Positions 15,376 through 23,580 are shown, numbered from the stretch's first letter. The stretch: 37,353 bases of DNA from Nonomuraea sp. MG754425 (GCF_021699195.1 NZ_SSXE01000117.1:1-37353), one strand, 5' to 3'. Numbers and translations are program-made. Notes: a model not told the origin generated them from the sequence alone.

Positions 15376-16140
15376 ATGACCGCAGCCGAGTTCGCCCGCC
15401 GGATCCGCAACCGCGAACAGTGCGTCGGCTACTGGGTGGTGCTCGACGCGCCCGTCGCCACCGAGCGCCTGGCCAGGCTGGGCTACGACTACGTCGCCCT
15501 GGACGGCCAGCACGGCCTGATCGGCAACGCCGGCCTGCTGAGCAACCTCATGGCCATCGACGCGGGCGGCCGTTCGGTCGGGCTGGTCCGGGTCGAGTCG
15601 GCCGATCCGGCGGTCATCGGCCGGGCGCTCGACTTCGGCGCGGGCGGCGTGATCGTGCCGCTGATCGACAGCGCGCAGGACGCCGCCCGTGCGGTGTCGG
15701 CCGCCCGCTACCCGGCCGGGGGCCGCCGCTCGTACGGGCCCATGCGGTCGATGTTGCGCATCGGCCCCACCCCGGCGCAGGCCGACGCGAGCGTGCTGGT
15801 GCTGGCCATGATCGAGACGCCGGAGGGGCTGGCCCACCTCGACGAGATCTGCGCCGTGCCCGGCCTGGACGGCGTGTACGTCGGGCCGTCGGACCTCTGC
15901 CTGGCCGTGGGCGGCAGGTTCCCGAACGACCCGGAGGTGGCGGACGTGTTCGAGGCGGCCCTGGAGCGGGTCCGCACGGCCGCCGGGCGGGCGGGGATCG
16001 CGGCCGGTATCCACAACCCGACCGGCGAGCAGGCCGCCCGCCGCCTGGCCGAGGGCTTCACGTTCGCCACGGTGGCCTCCGATCTCGTCCATCTCGAGCA
16101 GGCCGCCGCCGCTCATCTGAATACCGTGAGAAGTACCTGA
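15376..16140 (+). CDS. HpcH/HpaI-family aldolase
   Basis: 254-residue class II (metal-dependent) pyruvate aldolase. The active-site histidine segment is ALDGQHGLIG (residues about 40-50), the arginine is in LVRVES, the metal-binding Glu is in MIETPEGL and the metal-binding Asp in YVGPSDLCLA. Such enzymes cleave 4-hydroxy-2-oxo acids into pyruvate or oxaloacetate plus an aldehyde. AGGAG about 13 bases before the ATG is the likely ribosome site. It follows the aldo/keto reductase in the same direction and completes the sugar-acid locus. The exact substrate is unknown. Confidence 0.9.
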   Translation: MTAAEFARRIRNREQCVGYWVVLDAPVATERLARLGYDYVALDGQHGLIGNAGLLSNLMAIDAGGRSVGLVRVESADPAVIGRALDFGAGGVIVPLIDSAQDAARAVSAARYPAGGRRSYGPMRSMLRIGPTPAQADASVLVLAMIETPEGLAHLDEICAVPGLDGVYVGPSDLCLAVGGRFPNDPEVADVFEAALERVRTAAGRAGIAAGIHNPTGEQAARRLAEGFTFATVASDLVHLEQAAAAHLNTVRST

Positions 16141-16296
16141 CGCGCGATTCTGAAAAACGCCGCACAGCGGAATCACATTCACCATGAAAAGGGCTGGACC
16201 GGCTTTTCGCCCGCCGGGCGGCGATGCTAAATTGGAGCCGTACTTTTCGGCAGCCCTCATGGCGTCGATCAATGGCGCGCGAGAAAGGTGCGAGCC

Positions 16297-16800
16297 ATGC
16301 CTCCGACGCCCGGCGTCGTCGCCTTGCCGTGGACTCGTCGTCTGCGATTCTGCACCTTCGCCTGCTCTTTCGTCTTCGCCGTCTGCGCCCTCCTCCAGGG
16401 CTGGCTCATGGTCAATGAGGAAATCGTGGAGTTGTCGTTTCGGCTCGCGGGCGACGAAGCGGCGGAAGCCTCTGCCGCGGCGCCGGAATTCCTCACCGGC
16501 TTTCGTGTCGTCGCGGCCTGTCAGGTGCTCGGGAATTCGCTGGGCATGTTCGCCTTACGCGGCTCCCCATGGTCTTACTGGACGGCGCTGTCGGTCAATC
16601 TCACGCAGGCGGGCGGCCTGCTCGGATTGATCCCCGCCCAGTTGTACCGGGCGGCATTGCGCGCCCATGGCCCGGCCGGTCTACTGCCCGCCTTCATGAT
16701 CTGTGGCGGCGCGGTCGTGCTGGCCGTGCTGCTCATCAACAGCATCGTCCCGTTCCGGAAAATATGGCGGGAATTCCGAGCCTCCCTCATGAATGGTTAA
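16297..16800 (+). CDS. Small four-helix membrane protein, function unknown
   Basis: 167-residue protein with four predicted membrane segments: FCTFACSFVFAVCALLQGWL near residue 20, FRVVAACQVLGNSLGMFAL near 70, WTALSVNLTQAGGLLGLI near 95 and FMICGGAVVLAVLLINSIV near 135. The ATG at 16297 has AAAGGTG about 7 bases upstream; a GTG three codons earlier is possible. I do not recognise the family. Codon use is somewhat richer in A/T than in its neighbours. Its stop shares a TTAA with the stop of the convergent MFS exporter, so the two genes end on each other. It may mark the left border of the biosynthetic cluster. Confidence 0.72.
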   Translation: MPPTPGVVALPWTRRLRFCTFACSFVFAVCALLQGWLMVNEEIVELSFRLAGDEAAEASAAAPEFLTGFRVVAACQVLGNSLGMFALRGSPWSYWTALSVNLTQAGGLLGLIPAQLYRAALRAHGPAGLLPAFMICGGAVVLAVLLINSIVPFRKIWREFRASLMNG

Positions 16801-18203
16801 TCGCCGCCACCGGCCGCCGTGGCGAAAGCGACGGATTCGCGAGTTTCCGCCCGGCGCGGGACGGCGGGGACGAGCCAGGCCGCCACCGCCGCCACCGCGA
16901 GGATCGCGACGCCCACCCACAGGGCGGCCCGCAAACCGGAGACGAAGAGCGCGGACGTGCCGTGACCGCCGGCGGCGGCGAACACCCCGGCCAGCACGGC
17001 CACGCCCAGCACGATCCCGATCTGCCGCATCGCGTTGTTGACCCCGGCGGCCAGCCCCTGCTCGGAGGGGGCGACGAAGTCGAGCGGCTGCCTGGCCGCC
17101 ACGGCGTAGAACAGCCCCATCCCGGCGCCCGCCACCACCATGCCCGGCCACAGCAGCGCGTAGGGCACGGCCGGCGACACCGCGACGGCGAACCACGCCA
17201 GCGCCGCCCCCTGCAGGACCGCGCTGGCCACCATCAGCCGCCGGACGCCTAACCGCTCGCCGAAGACCCCGGCGAGCGGCGCGACCAGGGCGGGCAGCAG
17301 TGTCCACGGCAGCGTGCGCACGCCCGCGTCGAGCGGCCGGTAGGCCAGCACGAGCTGCAGGAACTGCGTGAGCAGGAACACCGAGCCGAGCATGCCGCCC
17401 TGCACCAGCGTCGAGACGACGTTGGACAGCGTGAACCCGCGGCTGCGGAACAGCCCCGGCGGCAGGACGGGCTCGGCCGCCGCCCGCTCCCACCACGCGA
17501 ACACCACCAGGATCGCCGCCCCGGCCACGAGCGGCGCCAGCACCTGGACGTGCCACCAGCCGAGCGTGACGCTGCGGATCAGCCCGAAGACGACGCCGAG
17601 CAGCCCCGCCATCATCAGCAGGATGCCCCGCACGTCGAGCCCGCGCCGCGCTCGCTCCCCCTCGGCGAGTGACAGCGTGGCCAGCGGCACGAGGACGGCC
17701 CCCACCGGCACGTTGATCCAGAACACGGCCTGCCAGGACCCCATCTGGACCACGGCCCCGCCGATCCAGGGCCCGAGCGCGATGCCGAGCCCCACCATGC
17801 CGCCCAGGCCCGCGATCGCGACGCCGCGGCGCTCGGGCGGCATGGTGCCCACCACGAGCGTCAGCGCCAGCGGGATGATCATCGCGGTGCCGAGGCCCTG
17901 GAACGCGCGGGCGAGCACCAGCATGCCGATGGAGCCCGCCAGGGCCGCCGCCGCCGAGGAGGCGGTGAACAGCACGAGGCCGAGGACGAAGACCCGCTTC
18001 CTGCCGAACCTGTCGCCCAGCGCCGCCGCGGTCAGCAGGAAGACGGCGTAGCACAGCGTGAAGATGTTGACCGTCCACTCCATGCTCTCCAGCGACGCGC
18101 TGAACTGCTCCCGGAGCGTGGGCAGGGCCGTGGTGACGACCAGGGTGTCGAGGGCTGCCATGAAGCTGGCGACACCGGCGATCAGGAAGGTGCGGAGCTG
18201 CAT
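16797..18203 (-). CDS. MFS multidrug exporter, DHA2 (EmrB/QacA) family
   Basis: 468-residue, 14-helix proton-driven exporter. Family motifs: FMAALDTLVVTTALP (motif D1), LGDRFGRKRVFVLGLV (motif A), FQGLGTAMIIPLALTLV, and the antiporter motif C GLGIALGPWIGG. It probably exports the product of the neighbouring PKS cluster or confers resistance. The start has TAGGAG 8 bases upstream. Just before that lies the 18221-18244 inverted repeat shared with two other promoters of the cluster, so it is probably co-regulated with the MmpL gene and the aldo/keto reductase operon. Confidence 0.93.
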   Translation of the reverse strand: MQLRTFLIAGVASFMAALDTLVVTTALPTLREQFSASLESMEWTVNIFTLCYAVFLLTAAALGDRFGRKRVFVLGLVLFTASSAAAALAGSIGMLVLARAFQGLGTAMIIPLALTLVVGTMPPERRGVAIAGLGGMVGLGIALGPWIGGAVVQMGSWQAVFWINVPVGAVLVPLATLSLAEGERARRGLDVRGILLMMAGLLGVVFGLIRSVTLGWWHVQVLAPLVAGAAILVVFAWWERAAAEPVLPPGLFRSRGFTLSNVVSTLVQGGMLGSVFLLTQFLQLVLAYRPLDAGVRTLPWTLLPALVAPLAGVFGERLGVRRLMVASAVLQGAALAWFAVAVSPAVPYALLWPGMVVAGAGMGLFYAVAARQPLDFVAPSEQGLAAGVNNAMRQIGIVLGVAVLAGVFAAAGGHGTSALFVSGLRAALWVGVAILAVAAVAAWLVPAVPRRAETRESVAFATAAGGGD

Positions 18204-18220
18204 CGCGGTCTCCTAAGTAT

Positions 18221-18244
18221 GGATACCTAAGATTACCACTATCT
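18221..18244 (-). promoter_or_regulatory. Shared cluster operator SGATA-N14-TATCS, copy 1 (MFS promoter)
   Basis: GGATA (18221-18225), 14 bp, TATCT (18240-18244). Read toward the MFS gene the distal half is AGATAGTGGTAA. The site ends 17 bp before the MFS start codon and overlaps the last codon of the upstream response-regulator gene. Copies 2 and 3 are at 21404 and 23557. Confidence 0.65.
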
Positions 18245-18950
18245 ACATTCCAGCAGCGGACCACGGGTAGGTGTTGGCGTCGGCCAGCGCCTTGTACTTG
18301 TTGACGGCGTCGATCCGCGACACCGCGCCCAGTTTGTGGAAGATGTTGCGTAGGTGCCGCTTGACGGTCCCCTCCGTCACCGACAGGTGCGTGGCGATCT
18401 GACGATTGCTCATGGCGGCCCCCACCAGCGCGATGACCTCCCGCTCCCGCCTCGACAGCGGGCCCGCGTACCCGGCGTCCAGGTTCGCGATGGTGGCCTG
18501 CGGCACGGTCAGGGTCACCTGCTCCCCGGTGCCGGCCACGCTGCGCAGCGAGGCCACCAGGTCCCGGCGTGTGATTCCTTTGTGCAGATAACAGCGCACC
18601 CCCGCTCTGATCATCTCTTGCACGATCCGCGCGTCGTCGTACATGCTCAGCACCGCCACGACCGAGCGCGGCGACGCCTCGCGCAGCCGGCGGACGACCC
18701 CGCCGGGGCTGCCGTTCGGCTTGTCGATGTCGATCAGGACGATGTCCGGCCTGGTTCTCGCGATCAACGCGATGGAGGACTCGACGTCGGTCGAGTCCGT
18801 CAGCACGTAGAAATCGTCCTCGGCCAGGAGGACCTCTCCCAGGACCTCACGCAGCAGCCTGTGCTCGTCGACGATCACGATCCTGATGCCCGCCGGCCTT
18901 CGGAACCCCCCGTTCCGTCCATCCGATAACGATGGAGATTTTGTTGCCAT
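18243..18950 (-). CDS. NarL/LuxR-family response regulator (orphan)
   Basis: 235 residues. Receiver domain (residues 22-140): acidic pocket in IVIVDEH (Asp28, Glu29), phospho-acceptor Asp74 in VLIDIDKP, Ser102 in VLSMYDD and Lys124 in LHKGI. A C-terminal LuxR HTH (LSRREREVIALVGAAMSNRQIA, then VTEGTVKRHLRNIFHKLG, residues 165-215) follows. No histidine kinase is nearby, so it is either an orphan regulator or served by a distant kinase; such regulators often control the cluster that encodes them. The ATG at 18950 is chosen because it directly precedes a disordered leader and the receiver; an in-frame ATG at 19034 would add 28 atypical residues. An AT-rich leader lies upstream. Confidence 0.9.
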   Translation of the reverse strand: MATKSPSLSDGRNGGFRRPAGIRIVIVDEHRLLREVLGEVLLAEDDFYVLTDSTDVESSIALIARTRPDIVLIDIDKPNGSPGGVVRRLREASPRSVVAVLSMYDDARIVQEMIRAGVRCYLHKGITRRDLVASLRSVAGTGEQVTLTVPQATIANLDAGYAGPLSRREREVIALVGAAMSNRQIATHLSVTEGTVKRHLRNIFHKLGAVSRIDAVNKYKALADANTYPWSAAGM

Positions 18951-19136
18951 TGCCCGCTCAGCCCACCATTCCCCAATTGGCATTTTGTCGCAAGGCGGCC
19001 AACTCGTACAAACGAACAATAGCGAAATCGCCATCAGCGAAGCAATACTTCGAATGTTATTCTAGCGTGAAGATTCCTGTTTTCTATATGTCGCCAATGT
19101 TTCCTCTCACGTAAGGGCACGTCCACCTGCATATAG
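18951..19136. promoter_or_regulatory. AT-rich regulatory leader of the response-regulator gene
   Basis: This stretch is strikingly poorer in GC than the rest of the window (for example CAATTGGCATTTTG and GTTTTCTATATG) and has no coding frame with actinomycete codon bias. It sits upstream of the response-regulator start and likely contains its promoter and regulator or nucleoid-protein sites. I could not define the -35/-10 boxes. Confidence 0.45.
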
Positions 19137-19171
19137 AGAGCCCGCTCACCTGCGAGAGGTGAACGGGCTCT
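19137..19171 (-). terminator. Hairpin terminator after the MmpL gene
   Basis: AGAGCCCGCTCACCT and AGGTGAACGGGCTCT form a 15-bp stem with one mismatch and a 5-base loop, 9 bp after the MmpL stop codon. On the minus strand it is followed by a short A/T-rich stretch. It separates the MmpL transcript from the response-regulator promoter. Confidence 0.85.
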
Positions 19172-19180
19172 GCGGCGAAG

Positions 19181-21373
19181 CTAGTTTCGGACAGCCGGAT
19201 CGGGAACGGCCGCGGGAGACGCCGCGGGGACGGCGCTCTGCTCCGGCTCGGGCATGCCGTGCCGTTCCCACCAGCGGGCCAGCGGCTTCGGCGACCACCA
19301 CGCCCAGCGGCCCAGCAGCCGCATGGACGCCGGCACCAGCAGCCCGCGCACGACGGTCGCGTCCACGACGAGCGCCACCACCACGCCGACGCCGATCATC
19401 TTCAGGACGGTGACGTTGGTGATGACGAACGCGCCCACCACCACCCCCAGCAGCAGCGCGGCGGCCGTGACGATGCGGGCGGTGTGCTGCACGCCGATCG
19501 CCACCGACTCGACCGGGTCACGGGAGACCAGGTAGTGCTCCCTGATCCGGGCCAGCATGAAGACCTCGTAGTCCATGGCCAGGCCGAACGCGATCGCCGC
19601 GATCATGACGGGCATGTTGGCGTCGATGAACCCCGGCGCCGTGAAGCCGAGCAGCCCCGACAGGAAGCCGTCCTGGAAGATCAGCACCATCGCGCCGAAC
19701 GCGGCCGACAGCGACAGCAGGTTCATCAGCACCGTCTTGATCGGCAGCGTCACCGATCCGAACGCCAGGAACAGCACCACGAACGTGACCACCGAGGTGA
19801 TGAGCAACATCCATGGCAGCCCGTTCGCGATCATGGTGAGCATGTCGACGATCGCCGCCGGCCGGTTGGCGAACAGGGCCGTGGCGCCCTGCGGCGGCGG
19901 CTCGGCCCGCAGCTTCAGCACCACGTCGCGGATCTCCTGCCCGTAGGGGCTCATGGAGTAGCCGAGGGTGATGCGGGCGAGGTCGCCCTCGGTGCCGGTG
20001 ACCTCGGCGCGGTCGATGCCCTCGATCTGCCCGAGCCGCTGGGCGAAGGCGTCGAGCTGGGCCTTGGCCTCGGGGGTGTCCGCCGGGCCCGGCATGCGCA
20101 CGACCGTGCTGATCACCTTGGTGGGGTCGTAGGCGAACTCCTCCGCGAGCTGCTTGGTCACCACGACGCTGTCGGTGTCGGCGGGCAGCGCCCACTCGGC
20201 CGGCCGGGTCCAGACCGCGCCCAGCAGCGGGATGCCGAGCGCACCCAGGGCGAGGGTGATGCCCAGCACGACGGTGACCGGCCGCCGCATGACGGCGTGC
20301 GCCGTGCGGTACCACCTGGTGCCCTCGGGCTCGGTGCGGCGCCGTCCGAGCAGCGGGATGCGCAGCGAGTCGATGCGCCGCCCGGCCACCCGCAGCAGCG
20401 CCGGCAGCACGGTCAGCGCGCTGATCACGGCGAACAGCACGACGCTCACCCCGGCGTAGGCCAGCGAGGTCAGGAACCGGGAGGGGAAGACGATCAGGCC
20501 GCCGAGCGTGACGGCCACCGTGATGCCGGAGACCGCGACGGTGCGGCCGGCGGTGGCGGTGGCCTGGACGACGGCGTCCTCGACGTCGCGCCCGGCGGCC
20601 AGTTCTTCCCTGAATCTGTTGACGATGAGCAGCGCGTAGTCCGTCGCGAGCCCCAGCCCGAGGATCACCACCACGTTGATCGCGGCGGTGGACAGGTCGA
20701 CCAGGCCGCCCACGACCCGCAGCACCGCGAGCGAGCCGACCGCCACCAGCACGGCGATGGCCAGCGGCAGCGCCGCGGCGACGAGGCCGCGGAAGACCAC
20801 CAGGAGCAGGATGATCAGCAGCGGGAACGACAGCAGCTCGGCGCGGGCGAGGTCGCGGTTGCTGATCGCGTTGAACTGCTGGCCCACCGCGGTCAGCCCG
20901 CCGAAGCGCTCGGTGAGGTCGGGGGCGTCGAGCAGCGGCACGATCTCGTTGTAGACGACGACCTGCTCCTCCTCGACCGCGCCGGGGAGCTGCATGGCGA
21001 CGTACGTCTTGTGCCGGTCCGTGGAGACGAAGTCGGCCGAGCCGGTGGAGTAGTAGGTCTCCACCCACTCGTAGCTGCCCTTCGGCAGCTTGGCGACGGT
21101 CTCCTCGATCCGCTGCTTGAAGCCCGGATCGTCCACGGTCATGCGCTGGCTCTCGTAGATGACCACGACGTCGGCGACGTGCCTGCCGAGTGTCCCGGCG
21201 AGCAGGCTGTTGGCCTCGGAGGACTCGCCATGAGGGTTGTCGAGCCCGGCGCCGCCCCCGAGGACGCCACCCGCCCCGGACCCCCAGACGCCGCCCAGGA
21301 CGACGAACAGGATCGCGGCCACGAACACCCATAGTCGACGCCTGGCTACAAAGCGGCCAATGGTCGCAAACAT
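19181..21373 (-). CDS. MmpL-family RND exporter
   Basis: 730-residue transporter with 11-12 membrane helices in the MmpL/ActII-3 layout: one N-terminal helix, a large extracytoplasmic loop (residues about 50-170), a helix bundle, a second loop and a second bundle. The proton-relay signatures are GLATDYALLIVNRFREEL in the first half and FGLAMDYEVFMLARIREHYL in the second. MmpL proteins export lipids, siderophores or polyketide-lipid conjugates, which fits a FAAL-PKS product. Two ATGs are adjacent; the second (21373) has AAGGAG at better spacing (5 bases). The promoter carries the shared inverted repeat at 21404-21427. Confidence 0.93.
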   Translation of the reverse strand: MFATIGRFVARRRLWVFVAAILFVVLGGVWGSGAGGVLGGGAGLDNPHGESSEANSLLAGTLGRHVADVVVIYESQRMTVDDPGFKQRIEETVAKLPKGSYEWVETYYSTGSADFVSTDRHKTYVAMQLPGAVEEEQVVVYNEIVPLLDAPDLTERFGGLTAVGQQFNAISNRDLARAELLSFPLLIILLLVVFRGLVAAALPLAIAVLVAVGSLAVLRVVGGLVDLSTAAINVVVILGLGLATDYALLIVNRFREELAAGRDVEDAVVQATATAGRTVAVSGITVAVTLGGLIVFPSRFLTSLAYAGVSVVLFAVISALTVLPALLRVAGRRIDSLRIPLLGRRRTEPEGTRWYRTAHAVMRRPVTVVLGITLALGALGIPLLGAVWTRPAEWALPADTDSVVVTKQLAEEFAYDPTKVISTVVRMPGPADTPEAKAQLDAFAQRLGQIEGIDRAEVTGTEGDLARITLGYSMSPYGQEIRDVVLKLRAEPPPQGATALFANRPAAIVDMLTMIANGLPWMLLITSVVTFVVLFLAFGSVTLPIKTVLMNLLSLSAAFGAMVLIFQDGFLSGLLGFTAPGFIDANMPVMIAAIAFGLAMDYEVFMLARIREHYLVSRDPVESVAIGVQHTARIVTAAALLLGVVVGAFVITNVTVLKMIGVGVVVALVVDATVVRGLLVPASMRLLGRWAWWSPKPLARWWERHGMPEPEQSAVPAASPAAVPDPAVRN

Positions 21374-21403
21374 CATCTCTCCTTGACGAGGCGATTCAGC
21401 TAC

Positions 21404-21427
21404 CGATAGTAGAGCTTTCCACTATCG
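21404..21427 (-). promoter_or_regulatory. Shared cluster operator SGATA-N14-TATCS, copy 2 (MmpL promoter)
   Basis: CGATA (21404-21408), 14 bp, TATCG (21423-21427): a perfect inverted repeat; read toward MmpL the distal half is CGATAGTGGAAA. It ends 30 bp before the MmpL start codon, the same distance as copy 3 from its gene, and overlaps the stop codon of the upstream membrane-protein gene. Confidence 0.7.
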
Positions 21428-22489
21428 ATAAACAAGAGGACGAGCGGCGAGTCCGCCGAGCAGTCCGCCGAGCAGCATGGTCAGCACGACCGTCCCCGCC
21501 CACATCTCCGGCGGCCAGCGCAGACCGGCCGCGAGGTGCAGCCCGGCGAGTTGCCCGGCGCACACCAGCCCGGCGTAGAGGGCGCCCGCCACGGGCAGCC
21601 GCAGCGGCGCGTCCGGCCCGCGCACGGTGTCGAGACGCACCAGCAGGCCGTCGGCGAGGACGGCGGCGGCCAGGGCGCCCGCCACGACGGTGAGGTGCGG
21701 CTGCGGGAACTCGTTGATCACCATCAGCCGGATCGCCACCCCCAGCACCAGCGCGGTGCCGGCGAACATGGTGGCCCGCCGCCGGTGCATCATCAGCAGC
21801 GGCACCGCCAGCAGCAGCGTGGTGACGAGGTAGCTGAAGACGCCCTGGACCACGAGGAACTCGTCGGGGGTGTCGATGATCCCGCCGTAGTCGCCGAACT
21901 GCGGCTCGTACGGGCGGGTCGGCGCGATCGTCATGATGGAGGCGCCGTAGTTGAGCAGCACCAGCGCGCCCATCACCGCGCCGGTCATCGAGGCGACGCC
22001 GATCACCGAGCGCAGGCCGCCCTCCCCCGAGGCCCACCACGAGCGCAGCGGGCTGGTGCCGAGCATGATGCCGCCGAGCGTGGCGATGACGTGGGTCGGG
22101 CTGAAGGACGGCAGCAGGCCGATCTCGATGCCGATCGTCTGGTGCCAGATCATGTCGCCGAACCCGCCGACGAAGAAGATCAGCGCCCCGATCGCGCCCA
22201 GCCGGTACCCCTCGGGCCAGCCGTCGCGCCACCAGCGCGGGTGACGGTCGCGGCGCAGGTGGGCGAGACGGAAGGTCCAGGCCGCGGTCAGGCCGTAACC
22301 GGCGTAGAGGACGGCGTGATAAGGGGTGAAGAACCCCTCCAGGGTCTCGATGACGTTCTTGTGCGCCCAGCCGTCGATGGCCAGCCCGGAGATCATGACA
22401 GCGCCGCAGAGCATCGCGACGAGGTCCTCGCGCGCACTGGCCCGCTCGCGCACGACGACGGTGGCGGCGGGAGTGGTGGTCGTCGTCAT
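21422..22489 (-). CDS. Polytopic membrane protein of unknown function
   Basis: 355 residues, about 8-9 membrane segments; not assigned to a family. Conserved-looking features are GLAIDGWAHKN in the first helix region, FTPYHAVLYAGYG, GDMIWHQTIGIEIG and FSPTHVIATLGG, i.e. several His residues near membrane edges next to acidic or aromatic residues, which suggests metal or haem binding or proton transfer (inference). The start is 5 bp after the aldo/keto reductase stop; a GTG at 22498 would overlap that stop (GTGA) and is an equally plausible coupled start. It is therefore the second gene of the reductase operon. Confidence 0.72.
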   Translation of the reverse strand: MTTTTTPAATVVVRERASAREDLVAMLCGAVMISGLAIDGWAHKNVIETLEGFFTPYHAVLYAGYGLTAAWTFRLAHLRRDRHPRWWRDGWPEGYRLGAIGALIFFVGGFGDMIWHQTIGIEIGLLPSFSPTHVIATLGGIMLGTSPLRSWWASGEGGLRSVIGVASMTGAVMGALVLLNYGASIMTIAPTRPYEPQFGDYGGIIDTPDEFLVVQGVFSYLVTTLLLAVPLLMMHRRRATMFAGTALVLGVAIRLMVINEFPQPHLTVVAGALAAAVLADGLLVRLDTVRGPDAPLRLPVAGALYAGLVCAGQLAGLHLAAGLRWPPEMWAGTVVLTMLLGGLLGGLAARPLVYR

Positions 22490-22494
22490 CGCGC

Positions 22495-23526
22495 TCACGG
22501 CCTGCGCCGCAGCGACGGGTCGGCCAGTTCGGGCGGCTGCCACCCGCGGTCGGCCGGGTTGACCGTCACGCCGGGCGGCACGATCTCGTCGATCGCGTCC
22601 AGCACGTCAGGGGTCAGCCGGACGTCGAGGGACTCCAGGTGGCTGTCGAGGTGCTCCATCGTGCGCGGGCCGACGATGGCCGAGGTCACCGCGGGGTGCT
22701 GCATGACGAACTGCAGCGCGAGCTGGACCAGCGACAGGCCCGCCTTGTCCGCCAGCAGGGCCAGCCGTTCGGCCGCGGCCAGCTTGCGCCGGTTCTCCTC
22801 CAGCTCCATGTCGTAGCGGGCGGGCAGCAGCGCGGAGCGCCGGCTGACGGGCAGTTCGGCCCCCTCGCGGTAACGCCCGGACAGCCAGCCGCCGGCCAGC
22901 GGGCTCCACGCCAGCACGCCCATGCCGTAGTCGCGGCAGACCGGCAGGAGGTCGGCCTCGACGGCGCGGGCCAGGATCGAGTAGGGCGGCTGCTCACTGG
23001 CGAACCGCTCCCGCTGCCGCCGCTCGGCGACCCAGTGGGACTCGACGACGCGGTGGGCGGGGAAGGTGGAGCAGCCGATGTAGCGCACCTTGCCGGCGCG
23101 TACGAGATCGGTCAGCGCGCCGAGCGTCTCGTCGAGGTCGACGGCCGGGTCGGGCCGGTGCACCTGGTACAGGTCGATCCGGTCCGTACGCAGCCGGCGC
23201 AGGCTGTCGTCGACCGCCCGCATGATCCACGCCCGGCTGTTGCCGCCGCGGTTGGGGCCCTCGCCCATCTGGCCGTGCACCTTGGTGGCCAGCACGATCT
23301 CGTCGCGCAGGCCGGTCTCGGCCAGCACCTGGCCGATCAGCTCCTCGGACTCGCCGTTGGAGTAGACGTCGGCCGTGTCGATGAAGTTCACCCCGGCCTC
23401 GACCGCCCGCCGGATCAGTTTCGCGGACGCGTCCAGGCCGTTCTCGCCCCACCAGCCGAACATCATCCCGCCGAGACAGATGGGACTCACCTTCAGGCCG
23501 GTCCGGCCAAGTAGTCGGTAGTCCAT
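22495..23526 (-). CDS. Aldo/keto reductase of the biosynthetic cluster
   Basis: 343-residue AKR of the yeast-YakC/voltage-channel beta-subunit type. The catalytic tetrad is present: Asp and Tyr in FIDTADVYSNGE, Lys in VLATKVHGQ and His in LYQVHRPDP; the cofactor end SAIVGPRTMEHL is also seen. The ATG at 23526 has GGGAG about 9 bases upstream. It heads a leftward operon with the polytopic membrane protein and is divergent from the MerR regulator; the shared operator copy 3 lies between. It could reduce a ketone of the PKS product or detoxify a carbonyl; neither is shown. Confidence 0.9.
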   Translation of the reverse strand: MDYRLLGRTGLKVSPICLGGMMFGWWGENGLDASAKLIRRAVEAGVNFIDTADVYSNGESEELIGQVLAETGLRDEIVLATKVHGQMGEGPNRGGNSRAWIMRAVDDSLRRLRTDRIDLYQVHRPDPAVDLDETLGALTDLVRAGKVRYIGCSTFPAHRVVESHWVAERRQRERFASEQPPYSILARAVEADLLPVCRDYGMGVLAWSPLAGGWLSGRYREGAELPVSRRSALLPARYDMELEENRRKLAAAERLALLADKAGLSLVQLALQFVMQHPAVTSAIVGPRTMEHLDSHLESLDVRLTPDVLDAIDEIVPPGVTVNPADRGWQPPELADPSLRRRP

Positions 23527-23556
23527 TACGATCAACTCCCAGAGCGGTCGAAAAAT

Positions 23557-23580
23557 GGATACGTGAACTGTCTACTATCC
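23557..23580. promoter_or_regulatory. Shared cluster operator SGATA-N14-TATCS, copy 3 (AKR/MerR divergent promoter)
   Basis: GGATA (23557-23561), 14 bp, TATCC (23576-23580), a perfect inverted repeat; read toward the reductase the distal half is GGATAGTAGACA. It is the central element of the 112-bp gap between the reductase and merR starts and ends 30 bp from the reductase start, so it can control both directions. Confidence 0.7.

Noticed and set aside
19137..19171. The inverted repeat as an operator for the response-regulator or MmpL gene.
   Set aside because: A 15-bp near-perfect stem with a 5-base loop 9 bp after a stop codon is far more typical of a terminator.
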